Of a DNA stretch of 64,000 nt, positions 1 to 12,334 are shown one piece after another. Position 1 is the first letter of the stretch, and each line of letters opens with the position of its first letter. Position numbers and translations under genes: made by a program. This stretch comes from Doris montereyensis (Eukaryota; Mollusca; Gastropoda; Nudibranchia; Dorididae), in NCBI GenBank assembly GCA_037039925.1, contig JAXRKP010000393.1, positions 132,501-196,500 of the forward strand, in the 5' to 3' direction. A model generated the notes under the pieces. That model was not told the DNA's origin. It searched no databases and was given only the letters and a program-made list of their open reading frames with translations.

Positions 1-11
1 GCAGAACTTTT

Positions 12-252
12 GAATCAATAAAGAACATCACACGTTAAACCGTATATTGTCTCCTATGAAACGGCCGGCAGTGAATCAATAAAGAACATCACACGTTAAC
101 CGTATATTGTCTCCTATGAAACGGCCGGCAGTGAATCAATAAAGAACATCACACGTTAACCGTATATTGTCTCCTATGAAACGGCCGGCAGTGAATCAAT
201 AAAGAACATCACACGTTAACCGTATATTGTCTCCTATGAAACGGCCGGCAGT
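12..252. repeat. 60-bp tandem repeat, four copies
   Basis: Four head-to-tail copies of a unit beginning gaatcaataaagaacatcac and ending cggccggcagt. The last three are identical 60-mers and the first has one extra A. A fifth copy breaks off after six bases at 253. The identity suggests very recent duplication or an assembly repeat at the contig edge. No coding potential seen. Confidence 0.95.
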
Positions 253-364
253 GAATCCAGTGTGGTCTGGACTTATTATTTTAGATAACACGCGCTTTAA
301 CCTGTTGGCTATACAACCAGAGACAATTTTCAAAGACACATAAAATTCTACCGTAAACACACTA

Positions 365-1050
365 GAGCCCCGGACTTTAAAGATTTTTCACAGTAGTAGC
401 TTCTTGATATTTCATTTCGTCCCCAAGCATATACACATCTTCATCACACAATTTCGGTGTATTACCATTCAGTCTGGGATAGATCAACTTGGTTGTATCT
501 CATTTTAGTTGAAGGAGTATTGCCTTGTATAAAATGATTTTACTTCTCTACAACATCCTCTATTTTATTTATTTCCATACCGTTTTCTCCGATTAACTTT
601 GTCATTATTTTCGATGTGAAATGACGGTTTTCTAAGATACAGAAACATCTTGTCAATTTTTCTCCCTCTTCTGTCCATCTTGCTCTTGATCTGATCATTA
701 CCCCTCTGGTAATTTTTATCTCAAATTCTTTTTTTGTCATTAATTCCTCCTGGTTAGTTGGAGACTTTGTATTATTTGATAATTCGATAGCAGATTCTAA
801 TTTATATATCTTCACGGTCATTTCACGTTTTAATTTCTTTGATAAGTAGACTGTTTGGTTTCGTATTTCTAATAAAGCATTCAAAAAAATAGTTGATAAT
901 TTAATATTGATTGATAGTCTATCGTTGTGAAATTATTCAGGTTAAATGCCGTAGATGCATTTTGTAGTGTGAAATTCATTACAGCTTCCCGAACAAGGTT
1001 AACGTCATTTCCGTTTCTCAGTAAGGAGTTATTCAATTAGAAAAAATGTT
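365..1050 (-). pseudogene. L1-like LINE ORF2 fragment (endonuclease-RT linker to RT start)
   Basis: Read on the minus strand, this is the part of a non-LTR retrotransposon ORF2 between the APE endonuclease and the reverse transcriptase. From high to low coordinate: NNSLLRNGNDVNLVREAV near 1035 (the usual 'W.FNNSLL.D..YV' start of the linker), then an open stretch at 884-540 with RSRARWTEEGEKLTRCF and LENRHFTSKIMTKL (the conserved 'R.RW.E.GEK.T.YF..LE.R' block), then a stop and frameshifts, then CDEDVYMLGDEMKYQEATTV, ending at LKSPG, the start of the RT finger domain. Catalytic RT motifs are absent because the homology stops at about 365. The open part is 114 codons. It is non-functional, and is the same element or a relative of the ORF1 pieces at 8.9-12.4 kb, which have the same orientation. 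Confidence 0.82.
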
Positions 1051-1059
1051 TTATTTCTA

Positions 1060-1297
1060 AAAGAGCGTTCAAAGCTTAGTTCTAGAGGAACTCAGCAAAT
1101 AGAAAATGTCTCTACATTTTTTTAATGTCCTCTAATTTAAGGAGCACATTTTTTATATATTTTTAGATGACACAAAATTAGATAAAAATCAATCTATCAT
1201 TATTGTAAAGGAACTATGTAGTAATCTCTAATGACAATTGGTACTGACATCCTACATAAAGTGTTGTTGTAAGTAGCAAATGGATAGAAACATTTAC
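1060..1297. other. AT-rich gap, probably decayed LINE sequence
   Basis: AT-rich sequence with stops in all frames lying between the putative endonuclease scrap and the ORF2 linker. Its position fits the decayed 3' half of the endonuclease domain, but I could not recognise the GDFN or SDH motifs here. Confidence 0.4.
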
Positions 1298-1380
1298 AGC
1301 AAGTGGATGTTCGACGTGAGGAACTCTGTCTGTTTTTCTTGCATGGGAGCACATGCGTCATATATAATGACATGAAATTA
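1298..1380 (-). pseudogene. Possible LINE APE-endonuclease scrap
   Basis: The minus strand reads IIYDACAPMQEKQTEFLTSN followed by IHLL. This resembles the mid-domain block of LINE endonucleases ('iiNiYAPn..k.q..Fl..i..lL'), which precedes the GGDFN motif. Position and orientation fit the ORF2 fragment that follows at 1050-365. The match is short and the expected N of NIYAP is replaced, so this is a tentative assignment based mainly on context. Confidence 0.45.
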
Positions 1381-1504
1381 AAACTGAATCAACAAATCAA
1401 CGTTTACAAAAAGGAGAATAAAAATCCCGAAGAGCAAAAGCATTTTTCTAAAACAAAACGTCACTGGGTCACTGGAATTGACACAATCATTTCTCGTCTT
1501 TCAA

Positions 1505-4500
1505 TATAGCCATTTCAATATAAAAAACAATGGAATTGGACACAATCATTTCAATATAGAAAACGACAATGGAATGGGACACAATCATTTCAATATAGAA
1601 AACAACAATGGAATTGGACACAATCATTTCCATATAGAAAACGACAATGGAATTGACACAACCATTTCAATATAGACAATGGAATTGGACAATCATTTCA
1701 ATATAGAAAACAATGGAATTGGACACAATCATTTCAATATAGAAAACAAACAATGGAATTGGACACAATCATTTCAATATAGAAAACGACAATGGAATTG
1801 GACACAATCATTTCAATATGAAAACAATGGAATTGGACACAATCATTTCAATATAGAAAACAATGGAAAACAATCATTTCAATATAGAAAACAATGGAAT
1901 TGGACACAATCATTTCAATATCAAGAAAAAACAATGGAATTGGACACAATCATTTTTAGAAAAGGACAATGGAAGAAAACGACAATGGAATTGGACACAA
2001 TCATTTCAATATAGAAAACAATGGAATTGGACACAATCATTTCAATATAGAAAACAATATAGAAAACAATGGAATTGGACACAATCATTTCAATATAGAA
2101 AACAATGGAATTGGACACAATCATTTCAATATAGAAAACAATGGAATTGGACACAATCATTTCAATATAGAAAAACAATGGAATTGGACACAATCATTTC
2201 AATATAGAAAACAATGGAATTGGACACAATCATTTCAATATAGAAAAACAATGGAATTGGACACAATCATTTCAATATAGAAAACAATCGAATTGGACAC
2301 AATCATTTCAATATAGAAAACAATGGAATTGGACACAATCATTTCAATATAGAAAACAATGGAATTGGACACAATCATTTCAATATAGAAAACATTTCAA
2401 ATGGAATTGGACACAATCATTTCAATATAGAAAACGATGGAATTGGACAATGGACCATTTCAATATAGAAAAACAATGGAATTGGACACAATCATTTCAA
2501 TATAGAAAACGATGGAATTGGACACAATCAATATAGAAAACAAACAATTCAATATAGAAAACAAACAATGGAATTGGACACAACCATTTCAATATAGAAA
2601 ACAATTGGACACAATCATTTCAATATAGAAAACGACAATGGAATTGGACACAATCATTTCAATATAGAAAACGATGGAATTGGACACAATCATTTCAATA
2701 TAGAAAACGACAATGGAATTGGACACAATCATTTCAATATAGAAAACAATCGAATTGGAGACAATCATTTCAATATAGAAAACAATGGAATTGGACACAA
2801 TCATTTCAATATAGAAAACAATGGAATTGGACACAATCATTTCAATATAGAAAACAATGGAATTGGACACAATCATTTCAATATAGAAAACAATGGATTT
2901 GGACACAATCATTTCAATATAGAAAACAATGGAATTGGACACAACCATTTCAATATAGAAAACGACAATGGAATTGGACACAACCATTTCAATATAGAAA
3001 ACGAACAATGGAATTGGACACAATCATTTCAATATAGAAAACGAACAATGGAATTGGACACAATCATTTCAATACAGAAAACAAACAATGGAATTGGACA
3101 TAACCATTTCAATATAGAAAACGAACAATGAAATTGGACACAACCATTTCAATATAGAAAACGAACAATGGAATTGGACACAATCATTTCAATAAAGAAA
3201 ACGAAACAATGGAAATGGACACAACCATTTCAATATAGAAAACGATGGAATTGGACACAATCATTTCAATATAGAAAACAATGGAATTGGACACAACCAT
3301 TTCAATATAGAAAACGAACAATGGAACTGGACACAATCATTTCAATATAGAAAACGACAATGGAATTGGACACAATCATTTCAATATAGAAAACGATGGA
3401 ATTGGACACAACCATTTCAACATAGAAAACGAACAATGGAATTGGACACAACCATTTCAATATAGAAAAAAACAATGGAATTGGACACAATCATTTCAAT
3501 ATAGAAAACAACAATGGAATTGGACACAACCATTTCAATATAGAAAAACAAACAATGAAATTGGACACAATCATTTCAATATAGAAAACGAACAATGGAA
3601 TTGGACACAATCATTTCAATACAGAAAAAACGACAATGGAATTGGACATAACCATTTCAATATAGAAAACGAACAATGATTTCAATTGGACAATCGAAAC
3701 CATTTCAATATAGAAAACGAACAATGGAATTGGACACAATCATTTCAATATAGAAAACGAGAAAAACAACCACAATGGAATTGGACACAACCATTTCAAA
3801 TAGAAAACGATGGAATTGGACACAACCATTTCAATATAGAAAACAATGGAATTGGACACAATCATTTCAATATAGAAAACGAACAATGGAATTGGACACA
3901 ACCATTTCAATAGAAAACGATGGAATTGGACACAATCATTTCAATATAGAAAACAATGGAATTGGACACAATCATTTCAATATAGAAAACAATGGAATTG
4001 GACACAACCATTTCAATATAGAAAACGAACAATGGAACTGGACACAATCATTTCAATATAGAAAATGATGGAATTGGACACAATCATTTCAATATAGAAA
4101 ACGACAATGGAATTGGACACAATCATTTCAATATAGAAAACAATGGAATTGGACAAAATCATTTCAATATAGAAAACGAACAATGGAATTGGACAAAATC
4201 ATTTCAATATAGAAACGAACAATGGAATTGGACACAACCATTTCAATATAGAAAACGATGGAATTGGACACAACCATTTCAATATAGAAAACGATGGAAT
4301 TGGACACAATCATTTCAATATAGAAAACAATGGAATTGGACACAATCATTTCAATATAGAAAACAATGGAATTAGACACAATCATTTCAATATAGAAAAC
4401 GATGGAATTGGACACAACCATTTTAATATAGAAAACGATGGAATTGGACACAATCATTTCAATATAGAAAACGAACAATGGAATTGGACACAACCATTTC

Positions 4501-5275
4501 AATATATAAAACGATGGAATTGGACACAACCATTTCAATATAGAAAACGACAATGGACACAATCATTTCAATATAGAAAATTGGACACAATCATTTCAAT
4601 ATAGAAAACGAACAATGGAATTGGACACAACCATTTCAATATAGAAAACGAACAATGGAATTGGACACAATCATTTCAATATAGAAAACGATGGAATTGG
4701 ACAAAACCATTTCAATATAGAAAACGATGGAATTGGACACAATCATTTCAATGTAGAAAACAATGGAATTGGACACAACCATTTCAATGTAGAAAACGAT
4801 GGAATTGGACACAATCATTTCAATATAGAAAACGAACAATGGAATTGGACACCAACTATTTCAATATAGAAAACAAATAATGGAATTGGACACAATCATT
4901 TCAATATAGGAAACTACAATGGAATTGGACACAGTCATTTCAATATAGAAAACGATGGAATTGGACACAATCATTTCAATATAGAAAACGATGGAATTGG
5001 ACACAACCATTTCAATATAGAAAACAATGGAATTGGACACAATCATTTCAATATAGAAAACAATGGAATTGGACACAACCATTTCAATATAGAAAACGGC
5101 AATGGAATTGGACACAACCATTTCAATATAGAAAACGAACAATGGAATTGGACAGAATCATTTGAATATAGAAAACGATGGAATTGGACACAACCATTTA
5201 CAAAACGACAACACAACCATTTCAATATAGAAAACGAACAATGGAATTGGACACAACCATTTGAAATCAGGTTTT
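1505..5275. repeat. 36-bp minisatellite array, about 3.8 kb
   Basis: About 100 copies of a 36-bp unit, acaatggaattggacacaat followed by catttcaatatagaaa. Common variants insert AAC or GAC before the unit or change aatcat to aaccat. Because 36 is a multiple of three, all frames stay open for long stretches (plus strand NNGIGHNHFNIE, minus strand FYIEMIVSNSIV), giving spurious ORFs up to 144 codons on both strands. It lies next to the LINE endonuclease scrap on the minus strand. The minus-strand unit resembles no motif I can name with confidence. Confidence 0.97.
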
Positions 5276-5860
5276 CGAAAAGATTGCTGGTGAAACCACG
5301 AAAAGAAATAATTGAAGATTGTGTAGTGTCTGGAAGGTGTCCATGAACATGAAAACGTTAGGGCAAATAAATAGAAACAATGGAATTACAACCATTTCAA
5401 TACAGAGATGGAATTGACACAATCATTTCAAATATGTGACACAAGTGTCTAGATGTCCATTTGTAGAATATGTGTAGTGTCAGATGTCTATGTGTAGAAT
5501 GTGTGTAGTGTGATGGAATTAGATGTCCATGTGTAGAATGTGTGCAGTGTCTAGATGTCATGTGTAGAAATGTGTATTGTCTAGATGTCTATGTGTAGAA
5601 TGTATGTAGTGTCTAAAGATGTCTAGAAAACGATGTGTAGAATGTATGTGTGTTCTAGATGTCTATGTGTAGACACAACCATAGTGACAATGGAAATGAA
5701 TGTAGAAAACGAACAATGGAATTGGACAGTGTTTGAATATGTCGATGTGGTACAACCATGTCAATGTAGTGAACAGATGTCAATCATAGAAAATGTGTGA
5801 ATTCAACCATTTGAAATCATGTGTAGAATGTGTGTAGTGTTCACAATGTCTAGTAAAAGT
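5275..5860. repeat. Mosaic junction between 36-bp and 32-bp arrays
   Basis: After a short unique stretch (5275-5370), short pieces of the upstream 36-bp unit (for example gaaaacgaacaatggaattg near 5706) alternate with pieces of the downstream 32-bp unit (tgtgtagtgtctagatgtcc), often switching in mid-unit. Neither array is regular here. Confidence 0.8.
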
Positions 5861-8800
5861 GTGTCTTGGAAGAATGTGTGTAGTGTCCAGATGTCTGAAG
5901 AATGTGTAGAATGTATGTAGTGTCTAGATGTCCATGTGTAGAATGTAGTGTAGATGTGTCCAGATGTCTATGTCCATGTCTAGAATGTGTGTAGTGTCTA
6001 GATGTCTATGTGTAGAATGTGTGGAATGTGTGTAGTGTCTAGATGTCTATGTGTAGAATGTGTGTAGTGTCTAGATGTCTATGTGTAGAATGTGTGTAGT
6101 GTTCTAGATGTCCATGTGTAGAATGTGTGTAGTGTCTAGATGTCCATGTGTAGAATGTGTGTAGTGTCTAGATGTCCATGTAGAATGTGTCCATGTAGTG
6201 TCTAGATGTCCATGTGTAGAATGTGTAGTGTCTAGATGTCCATGTGTAGAATGTGTGTAGTGTCTTAGATGTCCATGTGTAGAATGTGTGTAGTGTCTAG
6301 ATGTCCATGTCTAGAATGTGTGTAGTGTCTAAATGTCCATGTCTAGAATGTGTAGTGTCTAGATGTCCATGTGTAGAATGTGTGTAGTGTCTAAATGTCC
6401 ATGTGTAGAATGTGTGTAGTGTCTAGATGTCCATGTGTAGAATGTGTAGTGTCTAGATGTCCATGTGTAGAATGTGTGTGTCTAAATGTCCATGTCTAGA
6501 ATATGTCCATGTGTAGAATGTGTTATAGATGTCCATGTGTAGAATGTGTGTAGTGTCTAGATGTCCCATGTGTAGTGAATGTCCATGTGTAGTGTGTGTA
6601 ATGATGTCCATGTGTAGAATGTGTGTAGTGACTAGATGTCCATATCTAGAATGTGTGTAGTGTCCTAGATGTCCATGTGTAGAATGTGTGTAGTGTCTAG
6701 ATGTCCATGTGTAGAATGTGTGTAGTGTCCAGATGTCCATGTGTAGGATGTGTGTAGTGTCTAGATGTCCATGTGTAGAATGTGTGTAGTGTCTAGATGT
6801 CCATGTATAGAATGTGTGTAGTGTCTAGATGTCCATGTGTAGAATGTGTGTAGTGTCTAGATGTCCATGTGTAGAATGTGTGTAGTGTCTAGATGTCCAT
6901 GTAAGTAATGTCATATGTCCATGTGAATGTGTGTAATGTCTAGATGTCCATGTGTAGAATGTGTGTAGTGTCTAGATGTCCATGTGTAGAATGTGTGTAG
7001 TGTCTAGATGTCCATGTGTAGAATGTGTGTAGTGTCTAGATGTCCATGTGTAGAATGTGTGTGGTGTCTAGATGTCCATGTGTAGGATGTGTGTGGTGTC
7101 TATGTCCATATAGAATCTGTGTGGTGTCTGGATGGCCATGTGTAGAATGTGTGTGGTGTCTAGATGTCCATGTTAGGATGTGTGTCCAGTGTCTAGGTGT
7201 CCATGTGTAAAATATGTGTAGTGTCTAGATGTCCATGGAGAATATGTGTAGTGTCTAGATGTCTATGTGTAGGATGTGTGTAGTGACTAGATGTCCATGT
7301 GTAGAATGTGTGCTATGTCATGTTGATGTGTGTTGTCCAGATGCATGTGTAGAATGTGTGTTGTCCAGATGTCTATGTGTAAATGGTTAGTGTTCAGATG
7401 TCTATGTGTATGTGTGTGGTGGCCATATGTCTATGTGTAGAATGTATGTAGTGTTCAGATGTCTATGTGTAGAATGTGTGTAGTGTCCAGATGTCTATGT
7501 GTAGATATGTATGTAGTGTTCAGATGTCTATGTGTGATGGTCAATGTCCAAGACGAGTCTAGATATCCATGTGTAGAATATGTGACGTCCGTGCACGTGT
7601 AAAGTGTGTAGTGTCTCATGTCCATGTGTCGTTTTCGGGATGTCCATGAATGTGTGTAGTTCAGATGTCCATGTATGATTGTGTCTAAATGTCCATGTGT
7701 AGAATGGTGTAGTGTCTAGATGTCCATGTCTTTAGTGTCTAGAATGTGTAGAATATGTAGCCCTACATGTCCATGTGTAGAATGTGTGTAGTGTCTAGAT
7801 GTCCATGTAGGCTTGTGTGTGTCCAATGTTGTAGAATTATCTTTGTCAACGTTAGGATCTGTAGTGTCTAGATGTCCATGTGTAGAATATGTGTAGTTAG
7901 ATGTCCATGTCTAGGATGTGTGTAGTGTCTAGATGTCCATGTGTAGAATATGTGTAGTGTCTAAATGTCCATGTCTAGAATGTGTGTAGTGTCTAGATGT
8001 CCATGTCTAGAATGTGTGTAGTGTCTAGATGTCCATGTGTAGAATATGTGTAGTGTCTAAATGTCCATGTCTTAGTGTCTTGATGTCCATGTTAGAATAT
8101 GTGTAGTGTCTAGATGTCCATGTGTAAAAATGTGTAGTGTCTAGATGTCATGTGTAGAATATGTTTGTTTATATGTCCATGTTAGGATGTGTTATCTAGA
8201 TGTCAATGTGTTAGTGTCTAGATATCTTTGTGTCTAATGTCCGTTAGTCAGTGGTCAATCATGTGTGTAGTGACAGATGTCCATGTTAGAATGTGTGTAG
8301 TGTCTAAATGTCCATGTCTAGAATGTGTGTTGTCTAGATGTCCATGTGTAAAATATGTGTAGTGTCTATGTCCATGTGTAAAATATGTGTAGTGTCTAGA
8401 TGTCCATGTGTAGAATATGTGTAGTGTTTATATGTCCATGTGTAGGATGTGTGTAGTGACTAGATGTCCATGTGTAGAATGTGTGTAGTGTCTAGATATC
8501 CACGTAGAAGGTGTGTAGTGTCTAGATGTCCATGTGTAGAATTGTATAGTGTCCAGTGGTCAATGTGTAGCATGTTTGTCAATGTCCATGTATAGAATGT
8601 GTTAGTGTCTAGATGTCCATGTAGAATGTGTGTAGTGCCTAGATGTCTATGTGCCAACGTTAGTGTCTACTATGTGTAGAATGTGTGTAATGTCTACGTT
8701 AGCCCTATCTTTGTCAACGTTAGTCTAGATGTCTTTGTCAACGTTAGTGTCTACCTTTGCCAACGTTATGTCCTAGAATGTGTCTAGTGTCTTGTCCAAC

Positions 8801-8890
8801 GTTGTGTAGTGTCTAGATGTCTATGTGTAGAATGTGTGTGGTGTCTAATGTCCATGTGTAGGATGTGTGTGGTGTTAGATGTCCATGTGA
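5440..8890. repeat. 32-bp minisatellite array, about 3.4 kb
   Basis: About 100 copies of a 32-bp unit reading tagaatgtgtgtagtgtcta then gatgtccatgtg. Regular between about 6000 and 7080, with more indels and partial units between 7080 and 8640. The period is not a multiple of three, so frames break; ORFs rich in HMDI/TFYTW on the minus strand are artefacts of the repeat. Its high-coordinate edge abuts the 3' end of a LINE ORF1 remnant. Confidence 0.96.
8643..8890. repeat. Mosaic junction between 32-bp and 21-bp arrays
   Basis: Units of the 21-bp array (ctttgtcaacgttag) are interspersed, singly, among 32-bp units before the 21-bp array proper starts at about 9115. An isolated 21-bp fragment also appears near 7845. 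Unique LINE-derived sequence (8900-9115) separates this zone from the main 21-bp array. Confidence 0.85.
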
Positions 8891-8929
8891 CCACAAGTAA
8901 CGTGGGCTAGGACTGCGGTTGTCTATCTT

Positions 8930-9133
8930 GATTTTTTCCATGCATACTTGTTTGTGGCGAAACCGTTCACTGTCGTGGTAGTTGCACGTGATCGTGATCT
9001 CGTTTTTAGGCTCTGGAATATATTTGCTAGGTCCTGTTGCAACAAGCCTTTGAGCTGAGTGCTCGTAAAGCCTCGTCCCGTCGTTTTCGGGAGTGAAATT
9101 TCATTATGATTGGCCTGTTGGGCCTTTCTTTGC
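8930..9133 (-). pseudogene. L1-like LINE ORF1, C-terminal part
   Basis: Reading down the minus strand from inside the 21-bp array, the frame continues without a break into RPIIMKFHSRKRRDEAL and then RALSSK. This is the conserved 'RPIIVKF.....R...L' block that follows 'AHR.G' in L1-type ORF1 RNA-binding proteins. A +1 shift then leads to LKGLLQQDLANIFQSLK and a stop near 8928. ORF1p is the nucleic-acid-binding partner in LINE ribonucleoprotein particles. The N-terminal half of the same protein lies at 11.8-12.35 kb, on the other side of 2.7 kb of in-frame 21-bp repeats. Confidence 0.85.
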
Positions 9134-11812
9134 CAACGTTAGGCTTATCTTTGCCAACGTTAGGCTTATCTTTGTCAACGTTAGGCTTATCTTTGCCAAC
9201 GTTAGGCCTACCTTTGTCAACGTTAGGCTTATCTTTGCCAACGTTAGGCTTATCTTTGCCAACGTTAGGCTTATCTTTGTCAACGTTAGGCTTATCTTTG
9301 CCAACGTTAAACCTACCTTGTCAACGTTAGGCTTATCTTTGTCAACGTTTAGTTAGGCTTATCTTTGTCAACGTTAGGCTTATCTTTGTCAACGTTAGCC
9401 CTACCTTTGTCAACTAGCCCTACCTTTGCCAACGTTAGGCTTATCTTTGCCAACGTTAGGCTTATCTTTGCCAACGTTAGCCCTACCTTTGCCAACGTTA
9501 GGCCTTTCTTTGTCAACGTTAGGCCTTTCTTTGCCAACGTTAGCCTTTCTACCTTTGCCAACGTTAGGCCTTTCTTTGCCAACGTTAGGCCTACCTTTGC
9601 CAACGTTAGCCTACCTTTGTTAACGTTGTCAACGGCCTACCTTTGCCAACGTTAGTCAATTTCCCTACCTTTGTCAACGTTAGGCCTACCTTTGCCAACG
9701 TTAAACCTACCTTGCCAACGTTACCTACCTTTGCCAACGTTAGGTTTTCTTTGCCAACGTTAGGCCTACCTTTGCCAACGTTAGGCCTACCTTTGCCAAC
9801 GTTAGGCCTACCTTTGTCAACGTTTAGCCTACCTTTGTCAACGTTAGCTCTACCTTTGTCAACGTTAGCTCTACCTTTGTCAACGTTAGCTCTACCTTTG
9901 TCAACGTTAGCTCTACCTTTGCCAACGTTAGCTCTACCTTTGTCAACGTTATCTCTACCTTTGTCAACGTTAGCTCTACCTTTGTCAGCGTTAGCTCTAC
10001 CTTTGTCAACGTTAGCTCTACCTTTGTCAACGTTAGATCTACCTTTGTCAACGTTAGCCCTACCTTTGCCAACGTTAGGCCTACCTTTGTCAACGTTAGG
10101 CCTACCTTTGCCAACGTTAGCCCTACCTTTGCCAATGTTAGGCCTACCTTTGTCAACGTTAGCCCTACCTTTGCCAATGTTAGGCCTACCTTTGCCAATG
10201 TTAGCCCTACCTTTGCCAATGTTAGGCCTACCTTTGTCAATGTTAGCCCTACCTTTGCCAATGTTAGGCCTACCTTTGCCAATGTTAGGCCTACCTTTGC
10301 CAACGTTAGGCCTACCTTTGTCAATGTTAGGCCTACCTTTGTCAACGTTAGCCCTACCTTTGTCAACGTTAGCTCTACCTTTGCCAACGTTAGGCCTACC
10401 TTTGTCAATGTTAGGCCTACCTTTGCCAACGTTAGGCCTACCTTTGTCAACGTTAGCCCTACCTTTGCCAACGTTAGGCCTACCTTTGCCAATGTTAGGC
10501 CTACCTTTGCCAACGTTAAACCTACCTTTACCAATGTTAGGCCTACCTTTGTCAACGTTAGCCCTACCTTTGCCAATGTTAGGCCTACCTTTGCCAACGT
10601 TAGCCCTACCTTTGCCAACGTTAGGCCTACCTTTGCCAATGTTAGGCCTACCTTTGCCAATGTTAGGCCTACCTTTGTCAACGTTAAACCTACCTTTGCC
10701 AATGTTAGGCCTACCTTTGCCAACGTTAGCCCTACCTTTGCCAACGTTAGGCCTACCTTTGCCAATGTTAGGCCTACCTTTGCCAATGTTAGGCCTACCT
10801 TTGCCAACGTTAAACCTACCTTTGCCAATGTTAGGCCTACCTTTGCAAACGTTAGCCCTACATTTGCCAATGTTAGCCTACAACGTTAGCCCTACATTTG
10901 CCAATGTTAGGCCTACCTTTGCCAACGTTAGGCCTACATTTGCCAATGTTAGGCCTACATTTGCCAACGTTAGCCCTACATTTGCCAACGTTAGCCCTAC
11001 ATTTGCCAACGTTAGCCCTACATTTGCCAATGTTAGGCCTACATTTACCAATGTTAGGCCTACATTTGCCAATGTTAGGCCTACCTTTGCCAACGTTAGC
11101 CCTACCTTTGCCAACGTTAGCCCTACATTTGCCAATGTTAGGCCTACATTTGCCAACGTTAGCCCTACATTTGCCAATGTTAGCCCTATGTCAACGTTTT
11201 TCCCAATTGTAATGTTAGCCCTACATTTGCCAACGTTAGGCCTACATTTGCCAATGTTCACATTTGCCAATGTTAGGCCTACCTTTGCCAACGTTAGCTC
11301 TACCTTTGCCAACGTTAGCTCTACCTTTGCCAACGTTAGCTCTACCTTTGCCAACGTTAGGCCTACCTTTGCCAACGTTAGCTCTACCTTTGCCAACGTT
11401 AGCTCTAGTATTTTGCCAACGTTAGGCCTAATTTGTCAACGTTAGCTCTACCTTTGCCAACGTTAGCTCTACCTTTGCCAACGTTAGGCCTATTTGCCAA
11501 TGTTAGACCTACCTTTGCCAATGTTAGGCCTACCTTTGCCAATGTTAGACCTACCTTTGCCAATGTTAGCCCTACCTTTGCCAATGTTAGACCTACCTTT
11601 GCCAATGTTAGCCCTACCTTTGCCAATGTTAGACCTACCTGATATCCAATGTTAGACCTACCTTTGCCAATGTTAGACCTACCTTTGCCAATGTTAGCCC
11701 TACCTTTGCCAATGTTAAACCTACCTTTGCCAATGTTAGCCCTACCTTTGCCAACGTTAGGCCTACCTTTGCCAACGTTAGACCTACCTTTGCCAACGTT
11801 AGGCCTACCCAT
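9115..11812. repeat. 21-bp minisatellite array inside a LINE ORF1
   Basis: About 125 copies of a 21-bp unit, cctacctttgccaacgttag plus g/c. Variants swap tttgcc/tttgtc, acgtt/atgtt and ggc/gct/gcc/gac. On the minus strand the unit encodes the seven residues GKGRPNV (variants ANV, SNV, ANI, LTL in shifted frames). Both ends merge in frame with LINE ORF1: DIDVAHRMGRPNVGKGR at 11812 and GKERPNRPIIMKF at 9127. Variant types cluster along the array, as expected from stepwise local amplification. Open frames up to 600 codons on the plus strand and 348 on the minus strand follow from the period being 3 x 7 and are not evidence of a host protein. Confidence 0.96.
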
Positions 11813-12334
11813 ACGATGGGCGACGTCTATGTCTGTTTAGTTGATTTTAACTCCCAGTCTTGAACTCACGAGGTCCACAAATTTATTTTCACATTCTTCT
11901 CCCGTCTCCCTTACATCTTCTCTCACGCCAAAGACACGCAGTGAATTCCTTCTGCTGTATTGTTCATTATAAACACATTTCCAATAAATTAGCTTTAGTG
12001 AGTATTTTATTTCCTTATTGTCGTCTTTGAGGCTACTGAAAACCTGCCTGCTGGTATCTACTTCCTTTTTCAGTTTCTGGTTTCGAATTGTAGATCAAAT
12101 AAGACTTCTTTTATTTCTTCAATTTTAATAGAAAAAATGACCTGTGATATCTTCTTTGACTTCGTTACTTAGTATTTCAAAGTCCCCGTTCTCCATTATA
12201 GGAATGTTGGTAGATGAATCACTTTGAGTCCTAAATTCACTAATTTTAGGTTGACTATTAGTAGATTGGTCTTCTAAAGAGTCATCAGTACTAGTTTTAA
12301 CAATGTTTCGCTTTGCCCATGTTGTGATTGGCAT
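11806..12334 (-). pseudogene. L1-like LINE ORF1, N-terminal and central part
   Basis: A plausible start is the methionine of MPITTWAKRNIVK near 12334. About 70 residues of acidic, serine-rich leader follow, then (after an in-frame stop and frameshifts) a coiled-coil-like stretch with QVFSSLKDDNKEIKYSLKL, then QYSRRNSLRVFGVREDV, and finally LGVKIN, a stop, and TDIDVAHRMG. These are the coiled coil and RRM-like core of L1-type ORF1 (the 'QYSRRNNLRI.GV.E' and 'DID.AHR.G' signatures). The protein would bind LINE RNA. It runs directly into the 21-bp array, and its C-terminal continuation is found at 9.13 kb. Several stops and shifts make it a pseudogene. Confidence 0.85.

Noticed and set aside
5640..5860. 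A separate new repeat family at the 36/32-bp junction
   Set aside because: All pieces can be assigned to the two neighbouring units, so it is treated as a mosaic.
1505..8890. CRISPR-like arrays
   Set aside because: The repeats are contiguous tandem units with no unique spacers, in a eukaryotic context without cas genes.
9643..11445. A 600-codon plus-strand open frame (LPLPTLG repeats) and a 348-codon minus-strand frame
   Set aside because: The array period is 21 bp and the unit lacks stops in most frames, so long ORFs on both strands are automatic. The only meaningful reading is the LINE ORF1 frame at the array borders.
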